Source: Roseibium sp.
GTDB lineage: Bacteria > Pseudomonadota > Alphaproteobacteria > Rhizobiales > Stappiaceae
Assembly: GCA_017643925.1 (NCBI GenBank)
Contig: JAEPML010000018.1
Coordinates: 27,943 to 91,942, forward strand
Direction of reading: 5' to 3'
Length of the DNA stretch: 64,000 nt
The position numbers and the translations under genes are program-made. Positions 36,119-45,233 of this stretch are shown here, one piece after another. The notes under the pieces were generated by a model, which made no database searches, was not told the DNA's origin, and saw only the letters and a list, made by a program, of their open reading frames with translations. Each line of letters opens with the position of its first letter. Positions within the stretch are counted from its first letter, which is position 1.

Positions 36119-36880
36119 TCAGGGTTCCTTTGATGCATTTCTGATGAAGGGCTCGATCTGCTTGTCGAATGTTGCAGATTCCCAACCGGTCAGCCCGACA
36201 ATTGAGGGTGGAGCGGTGCTTTGCCCGACTTCCCCGGAAAACGACTTCATGTTGTCTCCGTCACCAGGCCCGGTCATAAGCTCGCCCATTGCCCGGAACG
36301 CGTTCGTGTTTCCGAATTCCGCGCGGCTGAAGTCTGCACTGTCCACTGCCGCGCCATTCAGGTTCGCACCGCTCAACTTGCTTCCGACCAACGAGGCCCC
36401 CTTCAAGGATGCTCCACTGAGGTTGGCCTTGATCAGGTCTGAACCGTCAAGGTTCAGTTTTCCCAGATCAGCGCCCACGAGATAGGTTCTCGACAAGTCA
36501 ATGTCGTTCACACCCAAACGGTTCAGGCGCTTGATGTTGCCGACAATCCGGTAGGTTGCCTCTTTCTCGTTCCAGCCACGGAAATCATCGATTTCCTCTT
36601 TGTGCCGCTTGATCTGTTCCTTCTCATTTTCTCTCAGTTCAAAGGCCATGATCACGACACCGAACAACAGGACGTCAAATAGGAGGCCGTGGGATTCAAC
36701 GAGAATGTTGACGAGAAATTCTCCGAGCGCGCCAGGCTCTTCACCGGTTGCTTCACCTGCTCCGGAAAACACGCCTGATTGGACAAGGTGAAGAATGTCC
36801 AATGAAATCACGACAAGAAAAACACCTAGCAGTGCCCAGACACCGACCCGGAATTTGAAGTGCCCCCAGAGTCGCCTCAC
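36119..36880 (-). CDS. Membrane-anchored pentapeptide-repeat protein
   Basis: The 253-residue protein has two N-terminal membrane helices (about 13-35 and 60-80), a charged helix rich in Glu/Lys (about 83-100), then about twelve pentapeptide units (LVGADLGKLNLDGSDLIKAN and on through SADFSRAEF), predicting a right-handed beta-helix. Such proteins can act as scaffolds or DNA mimics; a membrane-anchored one is more likely a scaffold. It follows the gene at 36893 after 12 bases and probably shares its transcript. Confidence 0.8.
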   Translation of the reverse strand: MRRLWGHFKFRVGVWALLGVFLVVISLDILHLVQSGVFSGAGEATGEEPGALGEFLVNILVESHGLLFDVLLFGVVIMAFELRENEKEQIKRHKEEIDDFRGWNEKEATYRIVGNIKRLNRLGVNDIDLSRTYLVGADLGKLNLDGSDLIKANLSGASLKGASLVGSKLSGANLNGAAVDSADFSRAEFGNTNAFRAMGELMTGPGDGDNMKSFSGEVGQSTAPPSIVGLTGWESATFDKQIEPFIRNASKEP

Positions 36881-36892
36881 TGCCTTGGCCCT

Positions 36893-37687
36893 TTACTGAT
36901 CACGCTGCTTAACGAGCTCATCCACTTCTTCCTCCCCCACCAAATCAGACAGGCTGGCTTTGCCCTCGGCAACCTTGCTGTTGAAGATCATCATCTGCGC
37001 CTTTTCGAGTGGCTCGGACCATTGCCCACCGGTTTCCCCGTCGACCTTTGCTAATTCTCGTATTCTTGGCTCAAGCTGAAGAACCTCCTCATAGCGCTGG
37101 GCCTTGTAGGCGGCCGCCACTTGAAGGTGTCGAAGGCACGGCTCGTGATAGTCGAATTGGGCTGTTCCTTCGAGGTCCCTTATCAATTTCGAGATGGCGT
37201 CCTGGGTTTGATCCGGGTCATCGACAAACTCCAGCAGGTGAGCAACGTAACGATAGCCCGCAAGATAGGTTGTTTCGGGCGTTTCAAAACACGATGCGTT
37301 CTTTGCACCATGCGCGAGATGCTCGGTGGCAGCCGCAATGTCACCCTTTGCAATCTTGACCCGGGCGAGCAACCAGCTGACCGTGCTGCCTTGATGCTTC
37401 AGACCCGTGCCGATTGCCGGATTGCTCAAGGCAACACTTTCTGCCTCCTTGAACCTGCCCAAACCCGCAAGAATATCCGGCAGCTCTGTTTGAATCTGTA
37501 ACTTGACTAAAGGGCCAATATATTTCGCCGTCATGAGCGTTTTGAGTTTGCGCGCGGCGATCTCGTTCTCACCCTTCGTCAACGCCATCATGGCGCGCTC
37601 GTAATTCGGGTGTGTCTTCTGCTCGGCAAGGTGCTTGTTGACGATCGATGAAGGCAAAACTGAATAGAGCCAGTCGGGTAAAGGCAT
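36893..37687 (-). CDS. Hypothetical helical-repeat (TPR-like) protein
   Basis: An ATG at 37687 with GGGGGG upstream is preferred over the longer frame, whose first 52 residues are Cys-rich and not protein-like. The 264-residue product is all-helical with repeat-like segments (NYERAMMALTKGENEIAARKLKTL, ILAGLGRFKEAESVALSNP, RVKIAKGDIAAATEHLAHGAKNA, LQVAAAYKAQRYEEVLQLEPRIRELA), consistent with degenerate TPRs used for protein binding. No signal peptide is present. It is upstream of the pentapeptide gene. Confidence 0.7.
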   Translation of the reverse strand: MPLPDWLYSVLPSSIVNKHLAEQKTHPNYERAMMALTKGENEIAARKLKTLMTAKYIGPLVKLQIQTELPDILAGLGRFKEAESVALSNPAIGTGLKHQGSTVSWLLARVKIAKGDIAAATEHLAHGAKNASCFETPETTYLAGYRYVAHLLEFVDDPDQTQDAISKLIRDLEGTAQFDYHEPCLRHLQVAAAYKAQRYEEVLQLEPRIRELAKVDGETGGQWSEPLEKAQMMIFNSKVAEGKASLSDLVGEEEVDELVKQRDQ

Positions 37688-37932
37688 TCGACGGACCCCC
37701 CGGTCAATTGAACAAACTAAAATACATCCCGCGCAGAAATAGTTACAAATGATTGCATCACAATGCAAAACAAACCTTTGGATGCATTTTTGCAAGGTAT
37801 GGAGAGAGGTCGAACAAGTTGGGGACGTCACCACAAACTGCAAGCGGCTGTATCAAGCCCATTGCCGCCTGTCGCTATTTAGGCGCATATGCGGGTTTGG
37901 ACCAAACTTGGGCAGCGTTTCATCAGGGTGAC

Positions 37933-38826
37933 ATGGGACAGACGATCGAATCCAATCTACGTGGCATCATATTGATGGTTCTGGCCATGGGGGCCTTTGC
38001 CATTGCAGACACCCTCATCAAGCTGTCGGCGGGAAGCGTGACCCCCGCGCAGATCATGTTTCTGCTCTTGGCAGGCGGACTGGTCATGTTTCTGATCATG
38101 GCCAGGGCGCAGGGGGCGCAGTTGATGGACCGCCGGGTCTTCTCTCCCATCCTGCTTGTCCGCTATCTCGCAGAAGTCATTGCAATGGTCGGCATGGTTA
38201 TGGCCTTGAGCCATGTGCCGCTCTCGATGGTCGGAGCCATCATTCAGGCAACGCCCTTGCTGGTCGCGCTCGGAGCGGTTGTCTTCCTGGGCGAAACGGT
38301 AAGCTGGCGGCGCTGGAGCACAATCATTCTCGGGTTCATCGGTGTCTTGCTCATCGTTCAACCCGGTGCCGAAGGCTTTGACGTCGCATCCCTTTGGGCG
38401 GTGCTGTCGATGGTCGGACTGGCCGTTCGCGATCTGACAACACGCATGACCCCGCCTGACATGGCCTCCACAAGTCTTGCTGCCTACACGGCGGCAGCAG
38501 CACTGCCGTTTTCAATGGTCTGGATCCTTCTGGACGGCGGCACCTTCCTGCCCGCAGAGGCTGACTGGGTGCTTCTGGGAACCATGATCCTGCTGGGCTC
38601 TGTCGGGTATTTTCTGCTCACCGCCTCCATTCGTACAACGGATCTGTCAGTCGTTGCTCCCTTTCGCTACTCGCGACTGCTGTTCATGCTGATATTGGGC
38701 GTGATGATCTTCGGCGAGCGTCCCGGTTTTTCAATGCTGGCTGGAGCCTCGCTCATTGTCCTTTCGGGCCTGTACATGATGTGGCGTGAACGCATTGTGC
38801 GGAAACAGGCAAACCACAGGGCCTGA
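37933..38826 (+). CDS. EamA/DMT-superfamily transporter
   Basis: The ATG at 37933 gives 297 residues with ten predicted membrane helices in two EamA repeats (IILMVLAMGAFAIADTLIKLS first, LWAVLSMVGLAVRDLTTRM opening the second). The upstream in-frame extension to 37753 is not protein-like. Relatives move amino acids, nucleosides or drugs across the inner membrane. Its substrate is unknown, and it is convergent with the catabolic operon to the right. Confidence 0.88.
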   Translation: MGQTIESNLRGIILMVLAMGAFAIADTLIKLSAGSVTPAQIMFLLLAGGLVMFLIMARAQGAQLMDRRVFSPILLVRYLAEVIAMVGMVMALSHVPLSMVGAIIQATPLLVALGAVVFLGETVSWRRWSTIILGFIGVLLIVQPGAEGFDVASLWAVLSMVGLAVRDLTTRMTPPDMASTSLAAYTAAAALPFSMVWILLDGGTFLPAEADWVLLGTMILLGSVGYFLLTASIRTTDLSVVAPFRYSRLLFMLILGVMIFGERPGFSMLAGASLIVLSGLYMMWRERIVRKQANHRA

Positions 38827-38939
38827 GACCGGCGCGATCTCGAGACCTGGAGGCTGGTATTGAGGCCAGTTTGTTGTTCTGACCAGATCGGGTCAGGGAT
38901 CACCAGGGTCACGCCCTGACGAAATCAATGGTCCAACCC

Positions 38940-39635
38940 TCAGGTTCGTGCCTTTTCAAATGCCGACCAGGCGGCTTCGAATTTTTCGAATGTGAAATCC
39001 GCTTCGCGCGCCGGTCCGAGAACCAGTTGCTCGGTGTCCAGGAGCTTGCGGATGGCATCGCCCAGAACCGGGATTGTCTCGGCAGGAACAACAAGCGCAC
39101 CATGTCTGTCGGCGTGAACAAGCTCACCCGGGCCAATATCGAGCCCGTAGATCTTCACTGAAGTGTCGATCTCCTTCACATGGACAAAACCGTGGCTCGG
39201 GCCAACAGACCCGGCAACCACCGGATAGCCTTCGGGCAGGTCTCCCAGATCTCGCATGACGCCATTGGTCAGGGTGCCCGAGAGACCGAGCCCCTTGTGG
39301 ACCGTCGTATTGATCTCGCCCCAGAACGCCCCTATTGCATTCGGATAGTCGACATCCTCGACAACAGCCAGCGCCGGGCGTGGTCCCTCCGACACGTAGC
39401 GGTAGTAAGCCATCCGGCGGGTCTTTATGACATCGGCCGGTTCGGTCGGAGGCGCAAGCGCCGAAATCTTCGCCGTGCGCGCATAGCCGACAATCGCGCC
39501 GCCATCCGGGTCGGAACAAAGCATCGTGCCACGCGTGAACCGGTTGAACCCGCGTTTGCCCTCGGCCACTTCAATGGCATTGCAGACAGTCGGTGTATCG
39601 ACCGATTTCAGGAGCTTCAGAAGTTCTTCGTTCAT
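38940..39635 (-). CDS. RraA-family aldolase/decarboxylase (HMG/CHA aldolase-like)
   Basis: The ATG at 39635 overlaps the stop of the hydrolase gene (TGATG). The 231-residue protein has the RraA-fold signatures LSGTLTNGVMRDLGDLPE, with the RD pair that binds substrate and metal, and GGAIVGYARTAK near the start. Class II pyruvate aldolases of this family cleave 4-hydroxy-4-methyl-2-oxoglutarate-type compounds or decarboxylate oxaloacetate. As the last gene of the operon it is a good candidate for the step that releases pyruvate-level central metabolites. Confidence 0.82.
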   Translation of the reverse strand: MNEELLKLLKSVDTPTVCNAIEVAEGKRGFNRFTRGTMLCSDPDGGAIVGYARTAKISALAPPTEPADVIKTRRMAYYRYVSEGPRPALAVVEDVDYPNAIGAFWGEINTTVHKGLGLSGTLTNGVMRDLGDLPEGYPVVAGSVGPSHGFVHVKEIDTSVKIYGLDIGPGELVHADRHGALVVPAETIPVLGDAIRKLLDTEQLVLGPAREADFTFEKFEAAWSAFEKART

Positions 39636-40330
39636 CAAAGTTCCAGCCAGCGTTGAAAGGCGCGCGTGACGGCGCCGGGTTGTTCCAGTGTCGGCAGGTG
39701 ACCAGCGCCCTGGACGATCTCGAAAACAGATCCGTCGACAAGGTCATGCATCAGCTCGTGACGATCGCGCGGGCAGAGCCGGTCATCCTCTCCCATCAGG
39801 ATCAGCGTCGGCACCTGCACCGATTTCAGCGTATCCTGCTGATCCGGGCGCGCCTGCAAGGCACGCGACTGGCGTTCAAAAACATCCGGTCCAAGATCCA
39901 CCGCCATTTCCATGCACAGGTCCAGCACCTCCTGGCGATTGGGGCCATCCGCGAGATAATTTGGCTTCAGTTCGTCCCGCATGACCTCCCGCAATCCACC
40001 TGCCCGTACCTTCTCGATTTGGGGCTCACGCCCCTGCTTGACCTGGTCGAGCTCAGCCCGCGGGTTCGTGTCCAGAAGGCCCAACCTTCTGACACGGTCA
40101 GGCGCCTGCCGCACGACTTCCATGGCAACAATCCCGCCCATGGACAGGCCTGCCAGCGCAAAGCGTGGCGGTGCATTCTCCAGAATGTCGGCGGCAAGCG
40201 CTTCAACACTGTTGTGCGCTGTGACAGGTGCCAGATGAATGGGAACACGGCCGGACAAGGCCGCGATTTGCGGCCCGAAGAGCCGCGCATCGCACATCAT
40301 GCCGGGCAGCAGGACGAGAGGAAGTGTCAC
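39635..40330 (-). CDS. Alpha/beta hydrolase
   Basis: A GTG start overlapping the MetE-like stop (GTGA) gives 231 residues: oxyanion segment LLPGMMCDARLF, nucleophile elbow ALAGLSMGGIVAMEV, acid in LILMGEDDRLCP and catalytic His in GAGHLPTLEQP. It resembles enol-lactone or carboxylester hydrolases. In the operon it would hydrolyse an ester, lactone or thioester intermediate. The exact substrate is unknown. Confidence 0.85.
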   Translation of the reverse strand: MTLPLVLLPGMMCDARLFGPQIAALSGRVPIHLAPVTAHNSVEALAADILENAPPRFALAGLSMGGIVAMEVVRQAPDRVRRLGLLDTNPRAELDQVKQGREPQIEKVRAGGLREVMRDELKPNYLADGPNRQEVLDLCMEMAVDLGPDVFERQSRALQARPDQQDTLKSVQVPTLILMGEDDRLCPRDRHELMHDLVDGSVFEIVQGAGHLPTLEQPGAVTRAFQRWLEL

Positions 40331-41460
40331 GCGCGCGCTCCAGCCAGTTGCGCGCCCTCCGCAAGGCTTGCGAGTTTTGCAAAGGCGATTTCCGGATCAA
40401 CCGCCCCAAAGCCGGCAAAGGTGCCAAATCCGCAATCCGAACCGGCGATCACCCGTTCCGGACCGACGATACCCACGAAACGCTCCAGGCGTTGCGCGAC
40501 CACTTCCGGATGCTCGACAAAATTTGTCGTGGTATCGACCACGCCCGGCACGAGGATCTTGTCCTCGGGGATTTCGGCCTTCCGGTCCCGGAACACGGTC
40601 CATTCATGCGCGTGGCGCGGATTTGAGGTTTCAAACAGGACGTACCGGGCACGCGCGGACATCAAGGTTGAAAACACCTTGTCCATGGAGATGTCACAGA
40701 CATGTGGCCCCTCATAGTTGCCCCAGCAGATATGAATGCGGACCTTCGCCGGGTCGATATTCTGCAGCGCATGGTTCAGCGCATCGATATGGGTTGCCGC
40801 GATCTTCACGAACTCCTCGTCCGAAAGATCGGTAAACAGCATATGCCGGGAGAGCGCGAGATCCGGGCAGTCGAGTTGCAGATCCAGCCCGGAAGCAACG
40901 ATGGTCTCGTATTCATCCTTCATGACATCGGCAAGGGCCTGAAGATAGGCTTCCCGGGTCGGGTAGTAGTCGTTTTGCAGGAACAGCGAGATCACGCCCG
41001 GCGAGGCTGCATTCATGAATCCGCGCTCGGCACCATGCTCGGCCATAGCCGCCTTCAGGTGGGCAATGTCCTTCTCCAGCTCGCCCTGCCCTTTGGATTT
41101 CACTTCACCGGAGCACATGGGGCGCGCATATTTCGGCGTCCCCCCGCTCTCGGCAATCCGTTTCAGGAAACTCGGATAGAGTTTCAGATCCGCTGGCGCA
41201 TTTCGCGGACTGTCACCTGAGAACCCGGTGTACCGGTCCTTCACATAGGTCGCGTAAGAGATCTTCGACGTCTCGCCATCGCTGACGATGGAAACCCCTG
41301 CGTCGACCTGCTTGCGAACGGTCTCCGAAACGGCCTCTGCCATGGCCGCATCGAAATCGGCCTCTTCATAGGGTTCCCCGTTTTCGCGGGCGAATATGAA
41401 ATCGACGACTTTCTGCGTTCGTGGCAGCGAGCCGACATGGGTGACGTCAATTTTGCTCAT
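40327..41460 (-). CDS. Zinc-dependent MetE-like protein, similar to epoxyalkane:CoM transferase
   Basis: The 377-residue TIM-barrel protein has the C-terminal fold of cobalamin-independent methionine synthase: THVGSLPRT at the start, DGETSKISYA, and the zinc triad His243/Cys245 (RIHICWGNYEG) with Cys343 (GSDCGFGTF). It has no N-terminal MetE half. Length and layout are those of the epoxyalkane:coenzyme M transferase group, which activates a thiol on zinc for attack on carbon. It could therefore be a thiol-alkyl transferase, C-S lyase or demethylase. In the operon it lies between a double cupin and a hydrolase. True methionine synthesis is unlikely in this context. Confidence 0.8.
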   Translation of the reverse strand: MSKIDVTHVGSLPRTQKVVDFIFARENGEPYEEADFDAAMAEAVSETVRKQVDAGVSIVSDGETSKISYATYVKDRYTGFSGDSPRNAPADLKLYPSFLKRIAESGGTPKYARPMCSGEVKSKGQGELEKDIAHLKAAMAEHGAERGFMNAASPGVISLFLQNDYYPTREAYLQALADVMKDEYETIVASGLDLQLDCPDLALSRHMLFTDLSDEEFVKIAATHIDALNHALQNIDPAKVRIHICWGNYEGPHVCDISMDKVFSTLMSARARYVLFETSNPRHAHEWTVFRDRKAEIPEDKILVPGVVDTTTNFVEHPEVVAQRLERFVGIVGPERVIAGSDCGFGTFAGFGAVDPEIAFAKLASLAEGAQLAGARA

Positions 41461-41486
41461 TCTGTTCTCCCCCGCGTTTTTTCCGC

Positions 41487-42452
41487 TCAGCTGACCCAGG
41501 TTGGCCCCGCCGGATCTTCCGTGTTCATGACCCGGAAGAGACTGGCTTCACCGCTCATGGAAGGCGAAAGGCTGTGTTCAAGACCCGGTGGCACGGCGCA
41601 TGTGTCCCCCGGCGCCAGCACCTTTTCACCGCCCGACCAGGAAAGCTTCCAGTGTCCGCGCATGACCATCAGGATTTCGTGGTAATCCAGGCTGTAAGGC
41701 GCGTCCGAAATGGAACCCCGTGTCAGGAATTCCACGTCGAAACCCGGCTTGTCTTTCAACAGGGCCGTTTCCCCGATGACCTTGCAGGGTGCCTTCGCGG
41801 CCAATGCCATCATGTCCCAGTATCTTGCGACATAGTCGCGAACAACGGCCTCGTTGCCTGGTTCGGGATAGGCCTTCAGCTCCTCGTCGCTCAGAAGCGG
41901 CATCGGCTTGACGCCCTCAGGCAGGTCCTGACCTTGCTTTGTGTCGTAGAGAACCCCGTTTTCTCCGAGCACGAGACCGTGATCCTTCGCGTCTTCGATC
42001 ACCTGCGGAGCCCAGGTGACCCCACCCCCTGCATCGTCGCCACCGAGGATCGCCATGATCATGCCGTAGTCGGTCCCGATGTTTTCAAAGCCGCGGAAAA
42101 TTCCGGTCGGGATGTTGAAGATGTCGCCTTCTTCCAGAACCATTTCTCCGGCCGTGCCCCAGCGTCCCCAGAAGACGCGCCAGCGGCCCTTCAGAACGTA
42201 AAACACTTCCGCCGTCGTATGTGAATGAAGCGAGTTGCGACACTTGGGAGGTTGACCGGCTGCCCCGATGTTGAAACCGGGCGTATCCTTGATGTGGACA
42301 TGCTGATCAGGACTTTCCGAGACGCCGCCACCGATAATCGTGAAGTTTTCCTTCTGATCGGAGCCCGGCGTATGCGCATCGATGAATGCCGTGCGGCAGG
42401 GCTTCAGATCGCCATAACGGACAATCCGGGTTTCCATTTCTTCAGGGCTCAT
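41487..42452 (-). CDS. Double-cupin protein
   Basis: The 321-residue protein has two cupin barrels. The first has HSHTTAEVFYVLKG (His76, His78, Glu82), but the second-motif His is replaced by Arg120 (PTGIFRGFEN). The second barrel has LDYHEILMVMRGHWKL with no HxH pair but retains PPGLEHS. One complete three-residue metal set (H76, H78, E82) sits in barrel one. Bicupins include dioxygenases, isomerases and hydrolases; the substrate is not predictable. Ribosome spacing and orientation place it in the catabolic operon. Confidence 0.8.
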   Translation of the reverse strand: MSPEEMETRIVRYGDLKPCRTAFIDAHTPGSDQKENFTIIGGGVSESPDQHVHIKDTPGFNIGAAGQPPKCRNSLHSHTTAEVFYVLKGRWRVFWGRWGTAGEMVLEEGDIFNIPTGIFRGFENIGTDYGMIMAILGGDDAGGGVTWAPQVIEDAKDHGLVLGENGVLYDTKQGQDLPEGVKPMPLLSDEELKAYPEPGNEAVVRDYVARYWDMMALAAKAPCKVIGETALLKDKPGFDVEFLTRGSISDAPYSLDYHEILMVMRGHWKLSWSGGEKVLAPGDTCAVPPGLEHSLSPSMSGEASLFRVMNTEDPAGPTWVS

Positions 42453-42479
42453 GACAGGACCTATTGGTTTCGGCTTTCT

Positions 42480-43448
42480 TCAGCCTGTTTTCAGTGCGAT
42501 CTGTTTCCAGATCGAAGTTTCATCAAAAAGAACAAATTCACGGCGCAGGCCCCAGGGCCCGAATTCGGCATGAGCGGCGCCCATGACATAAACATCCGCT
42601 CCGCTCGGCTCTCCGAAAACGCCCCAACCGCCATGCTTGCCATGCAGCGACCAGCGCAGCGCGGCACGGGGAGGCATCATGGGGTCGTCGCGGCCTATCT
42701 GGTGTTCGATCCTGAACTCGGCGGATGGCAAACTAGCCCTCAGGCCCATCCAGAACCGGTCCGCATCCCCCCAGGAATATCCGTTGACACCGCCCGGATA
42801 GGCCAACTGGCAGGCACGGTCGTATTCACCTTCGATCGCCGCCATATCCGCATTCATGATGCGCGACACGATGTCTGCGTATTTCGCGCCCCATTCATTG
42901 TCGTTGCCCGTTCCCTTGTAGGGACCCGGTTGATCGTTCGCCGGCGAGAAGGGCTGGACACAGTTTTCCGGACCGCCTTCGCGTTCGATCAGGTCCCGCG
43001 CATATTGTGCCGGGTCCCATCCCATCTGGCGCACGATCGCGCCCTGGTCCCGGATCAACCATTCATCATTGATCTGGTTGTTGATGGCATGGCAGTCCGC
43101 AATGATCCGGTATTGCAGCTTCTTGCCCGTCGCCTTGCCGTAGACACCGTCACCGAGATGCGTTGCTGTCGAAATGATCCGGTGAGAGGACAGCATCCCC
43201 TCCTCCGGCGTTCCGGACCAGATGACATCCTCGCCCAAAAGCTCACGATCCGGAAACTCGGCGAGCGTTGCCATGGTCGCGCCGATCACATCCTTGTTGC
43301 CGACGACAACGGATGCCGGAGACCGAACGACAATGTCATCCGAGTAATAGTGATGCAGGGTCGCAATCTTGCGGTCTTCCCAGATCTCCTTTGTGATCCC
43401 GATTATGTAGTCGGGAAAGTCCGCCCAGCGCGGATCAAAGCCTTTCAT
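42480..43448 (-). CDS. SnoaL/NTF2-fold protein, divergent paralogue
   Basis: The 322-residue protein has two cone-shaped NTF2-like halves: DYIIGITKEIWEDRKIATLHHYYSDDIVVRSPASVV opens the first and GKYADIVSRIMN-type helices (AKYADIVSRIMNADMAAIEGEYD) open the second. Landmarks HLGDGVYGKATGKKLQYRIIADC correspond to the HxGxxxGxxPTGK strand of the other paralogues, but the ENWVxVD ending is absent. It overlaps the LacI gene by 14 bases. SnoaL-type enzymes catalyse cyclisation, isomerisation, hydration or aldol chemistry without cofactors. Confidence 0.78.
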   Translation of the reverse strand: MKGFDPRWADFPDYIIGITKEIWEDRKIATLHHYYSDDIVVRSPASVVVGNKDVIGATMATLAEFPDRELLGEDVIWSGTPEEGMLSSHRIISTATHLGDGVYGKATGKKLQYRIIADCHAINNQINDEWLIRDQGAIVRQMGWDPAQYARDLIEREGGPENCVQPFSPANDQPGPYKGTGNDNEWGAKYADIVSRIMNADMAAIEGEYDRACQLAYPGGVNGYSWGDADRFWMGLRASLPSAEFRIEHQIGRDDPMMPPRAALRWSLHGKHGGWGVFGEPSGADVYVMGAAHAEFGPWGLRREFVLFDETSIWKQIALKTG

Positions 43449-44466
43449 CGGGCCATCCTTCAGGTATGCGAGCCGATCCCCTGATCATCAGCGGACCGTC
43501 TATCTTGATTTTCTGTACATCGCTGCTGCCTTCCTCGATCCACTGAAGCAGCGTTGAAACAGTGGCTTCGACCATCCGGTTGGAAGGTTGGCGCAAGGTT
43601 GTAAGGTCGTATGCGGGCCAGGACGCAAGCGGCACATCATCGTACCCGACCACGGAGACGTCCCCGGGCACATCCAGTTTCAATTCGAACCGCAGCACAT
43701 CCATGACAGCAAAGGCCATGTGGTCGTTGCCGACAAAAACGGCGTCCGGCCGATCCGTGCCGGAGAACATCTCGCGCGTTGCGGCTGCGGCGGCTTCGCG
43801 CCGGTACATACCGTCGGTGCAGTCCACCAGCTCGACGCCGGCCTCCTTGAGGCCGGCAAGGAAACCGGCCTTGCGGTCCCGTCCGGTCGACGAACCCGAC
43901 CAGCCCGCGATATGGGCGATCTTCTTGTGGCCGCCGGCTACGAGGAACTCGGCTATCTTGCGCCCGCCCTCCACGTTGTTCGACGTCACCTGGTTGAGGC
44001 GCTCATCATCCTGGCCGCGGTTGAACAGAACGACCGGCACGCCGGCTGCCGCACATCGAGCTGCCAGATCGTTGGACATGCCCACCGACGCGGTAATGAT
44101 ACCGTCGACCTGGTAGTCCAGCAGTTCGCCCATGACCTTGTCGACGCCATCGTCATCGTTGGACACCATGAAAACGAGGATGTGATAGCCATGGGCCTGG
44201 AGCGCGTTGGAGAGTCTTTCCAGGGCATCCGGGTAGAACTGGTTTTCCAGATAGGCAACCACCAGACCGATGATCCGCGACCGTCCCGTAATAAGTGAAC
44301 GCGCCAGAACGTTCGGCCGGTAGCCCAGTTCGTGCGCGGCTTTCAGAACTTTCTCGGCCATCTTGGGCGAGACGGATGCGCCGGGCGTAAACACCCGGCT
44401 GACTGCTGACTGACTGACACCAGCTCGCTTGGCAACATCGACAGAAGTGGCTTTTTCCGTTCCCAT
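43435..44466 (-). CDS. LacI-family transcriptional regulator of the catabolic operon
   Basis: The 343-residue protein has an N-terminal LacI helix-turn-helix (TSVDVAKRAGVSQSAVSRVF), hinge helix (LGYRPNVLARSLITGRSRIIG) and a sugar-binding-fold core ending in RGSARIPEGWPDERL. It sits inside the operon it probably controls. Three near-identical palindromes with TGCAT/ATGCA arms at 48303, 54345 and 54400 have the form of LacI-family operators. The inducer is presumably the transported substrate or an intermediate. Its start overlaps the SDR stop by one base. Confidence 0.92.
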   Translation of the reverse strand: MGTEKATSVDVAKRAGVSQSAVSRVFTPGASVSPKMAEKVLKAAHELGYRPNVLARSLITGRSRIIGLVVAYLENQFYPDALERLSNALQAHGYHILVFMVSNDDDGVDKVMGELLDYQVDGIITASVGMSNDLAARCAAAGVPVVLFNRGQDDERLNQVTSNNVEGGRKIAEFLVAGGHKKIAHIAGWSGSSTGRDRKAGFLAGLKEAGVELVDCTDGMYRREAAAAATREMFSGTDRPDAVFVGNDHMAFAVMDVLRFELKLDVPGDVSVVGYDDVPLASWPAYDLTTLRQPSNRMVEATVSTLLQWIEEGSSDVQKIKIDGPLMIRGSARIPEGWPDERL

Positions 44467-45233
44467 CAGTCTGCCGTCCAGCCGCCGTCAACAACCAGAG
44501 AGGTGCCGGTCACCAGGGAAGACGCGTCACTTGCCAGGTAAAGAACGGCTCCCATGATGTCCTCGACTTCACCCGTGCGGCCGAGTTTGATCTTTTCCTC
44601 GATCCACTTGACCCGCTCCGGACGATCGAATGTCTGTTCCGTCAGGGGTGTCCGGATGAATGTCGGGCAGACGGTATTGACGCGGATCTTGCGTGGTCCG
44701 AACTCGATTGCCATCGCCTTGGTGAAACCCTCGACCGCAAACTTCGAAGCACAGTAAACGGCACGGTCGAGCCCGCCGACATGGGCCATCTGCGACGACA
44801 TGTTGATCAGGGAGCCAGGCCTTCCTGCCTCCATGAGCCCTTTTGCCACGCACTTTGTCAGGAAGTAGGCACCGCGCAGATTGACATTCATGACGGCGTC
44901 GAAATCTTCCGGCGTTGTTTCGCTTGCCGGGGAATGGCGCGCAAGACCGGCACTGTTCACTAGAACATCAAACGGTCCGTGTTTCGCAACGCTGACTTCC
45001 ACTTCCAGAACATCCGCGACATCCAGCTGCAGGGCCGACGCGCTGCCGCCTCTGGCCTTGATCGCCTCCACGGCATCAACAAGCTTTTCTTCGCGCCGTG
45101 CCGCGAGAACCACCTCACCGCCCGCCTCGGCCAGTGCACTTGCACAGGCAAGGCCAATGCCTGAGGAGGCCCCTGCAACCAGCACCTTCTTGCCGGCAAG
45201 AGAAAAGCTCGGTGTCCTGGGAAGATCGATCAT
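44466..45233 (-). CDS. Short-chain dehydrogenase/reductase
   Basis: The 255-residue classical SDR has the NAD(P) motif AGASSGIG, NSAGLARHS, the catalytic Ser in INMSSQMAH, YCASK, and the C-terminal YLASDASSLVTGTSLVVDGG. ARREEKL after the second strand suggests an NADP-capable pocket. It would oxidise or reduce an alcohol or ketone intermediate of the pathway. It overlaps both neighbours (ATGA upstream, TGATG downstream). Confidence 0.93.
   Translation of the reverse strand: MIDLPRTPSFSLAGKKVLVAGASSGIGLACASALAEAGGEVVLAARREEKLVDAVEAIKARGGSASALQLDVADVLEVEVSVAKHGPFDVLVNSAGLARHSPASETTPEDFDAVMNVNLRGAYFLTKCVAKGLMEAGRPGSLINMSSQMAHVGGLDRAVYCASKFAVEGFTKAMAIEFGPRKIRVNTVCPTFIRTPLTEQTFDRPERVKWIEEKIKLGRTGEVEDIMGAVLYLASDASSLVTGTSLVVDGGWTAD

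Noticed and set aside
38879..38896. CTGACC/GGTCAG hairpin as terminator of the RraA operon
   Set aside because: The six-base stem is short and has no U-tract.
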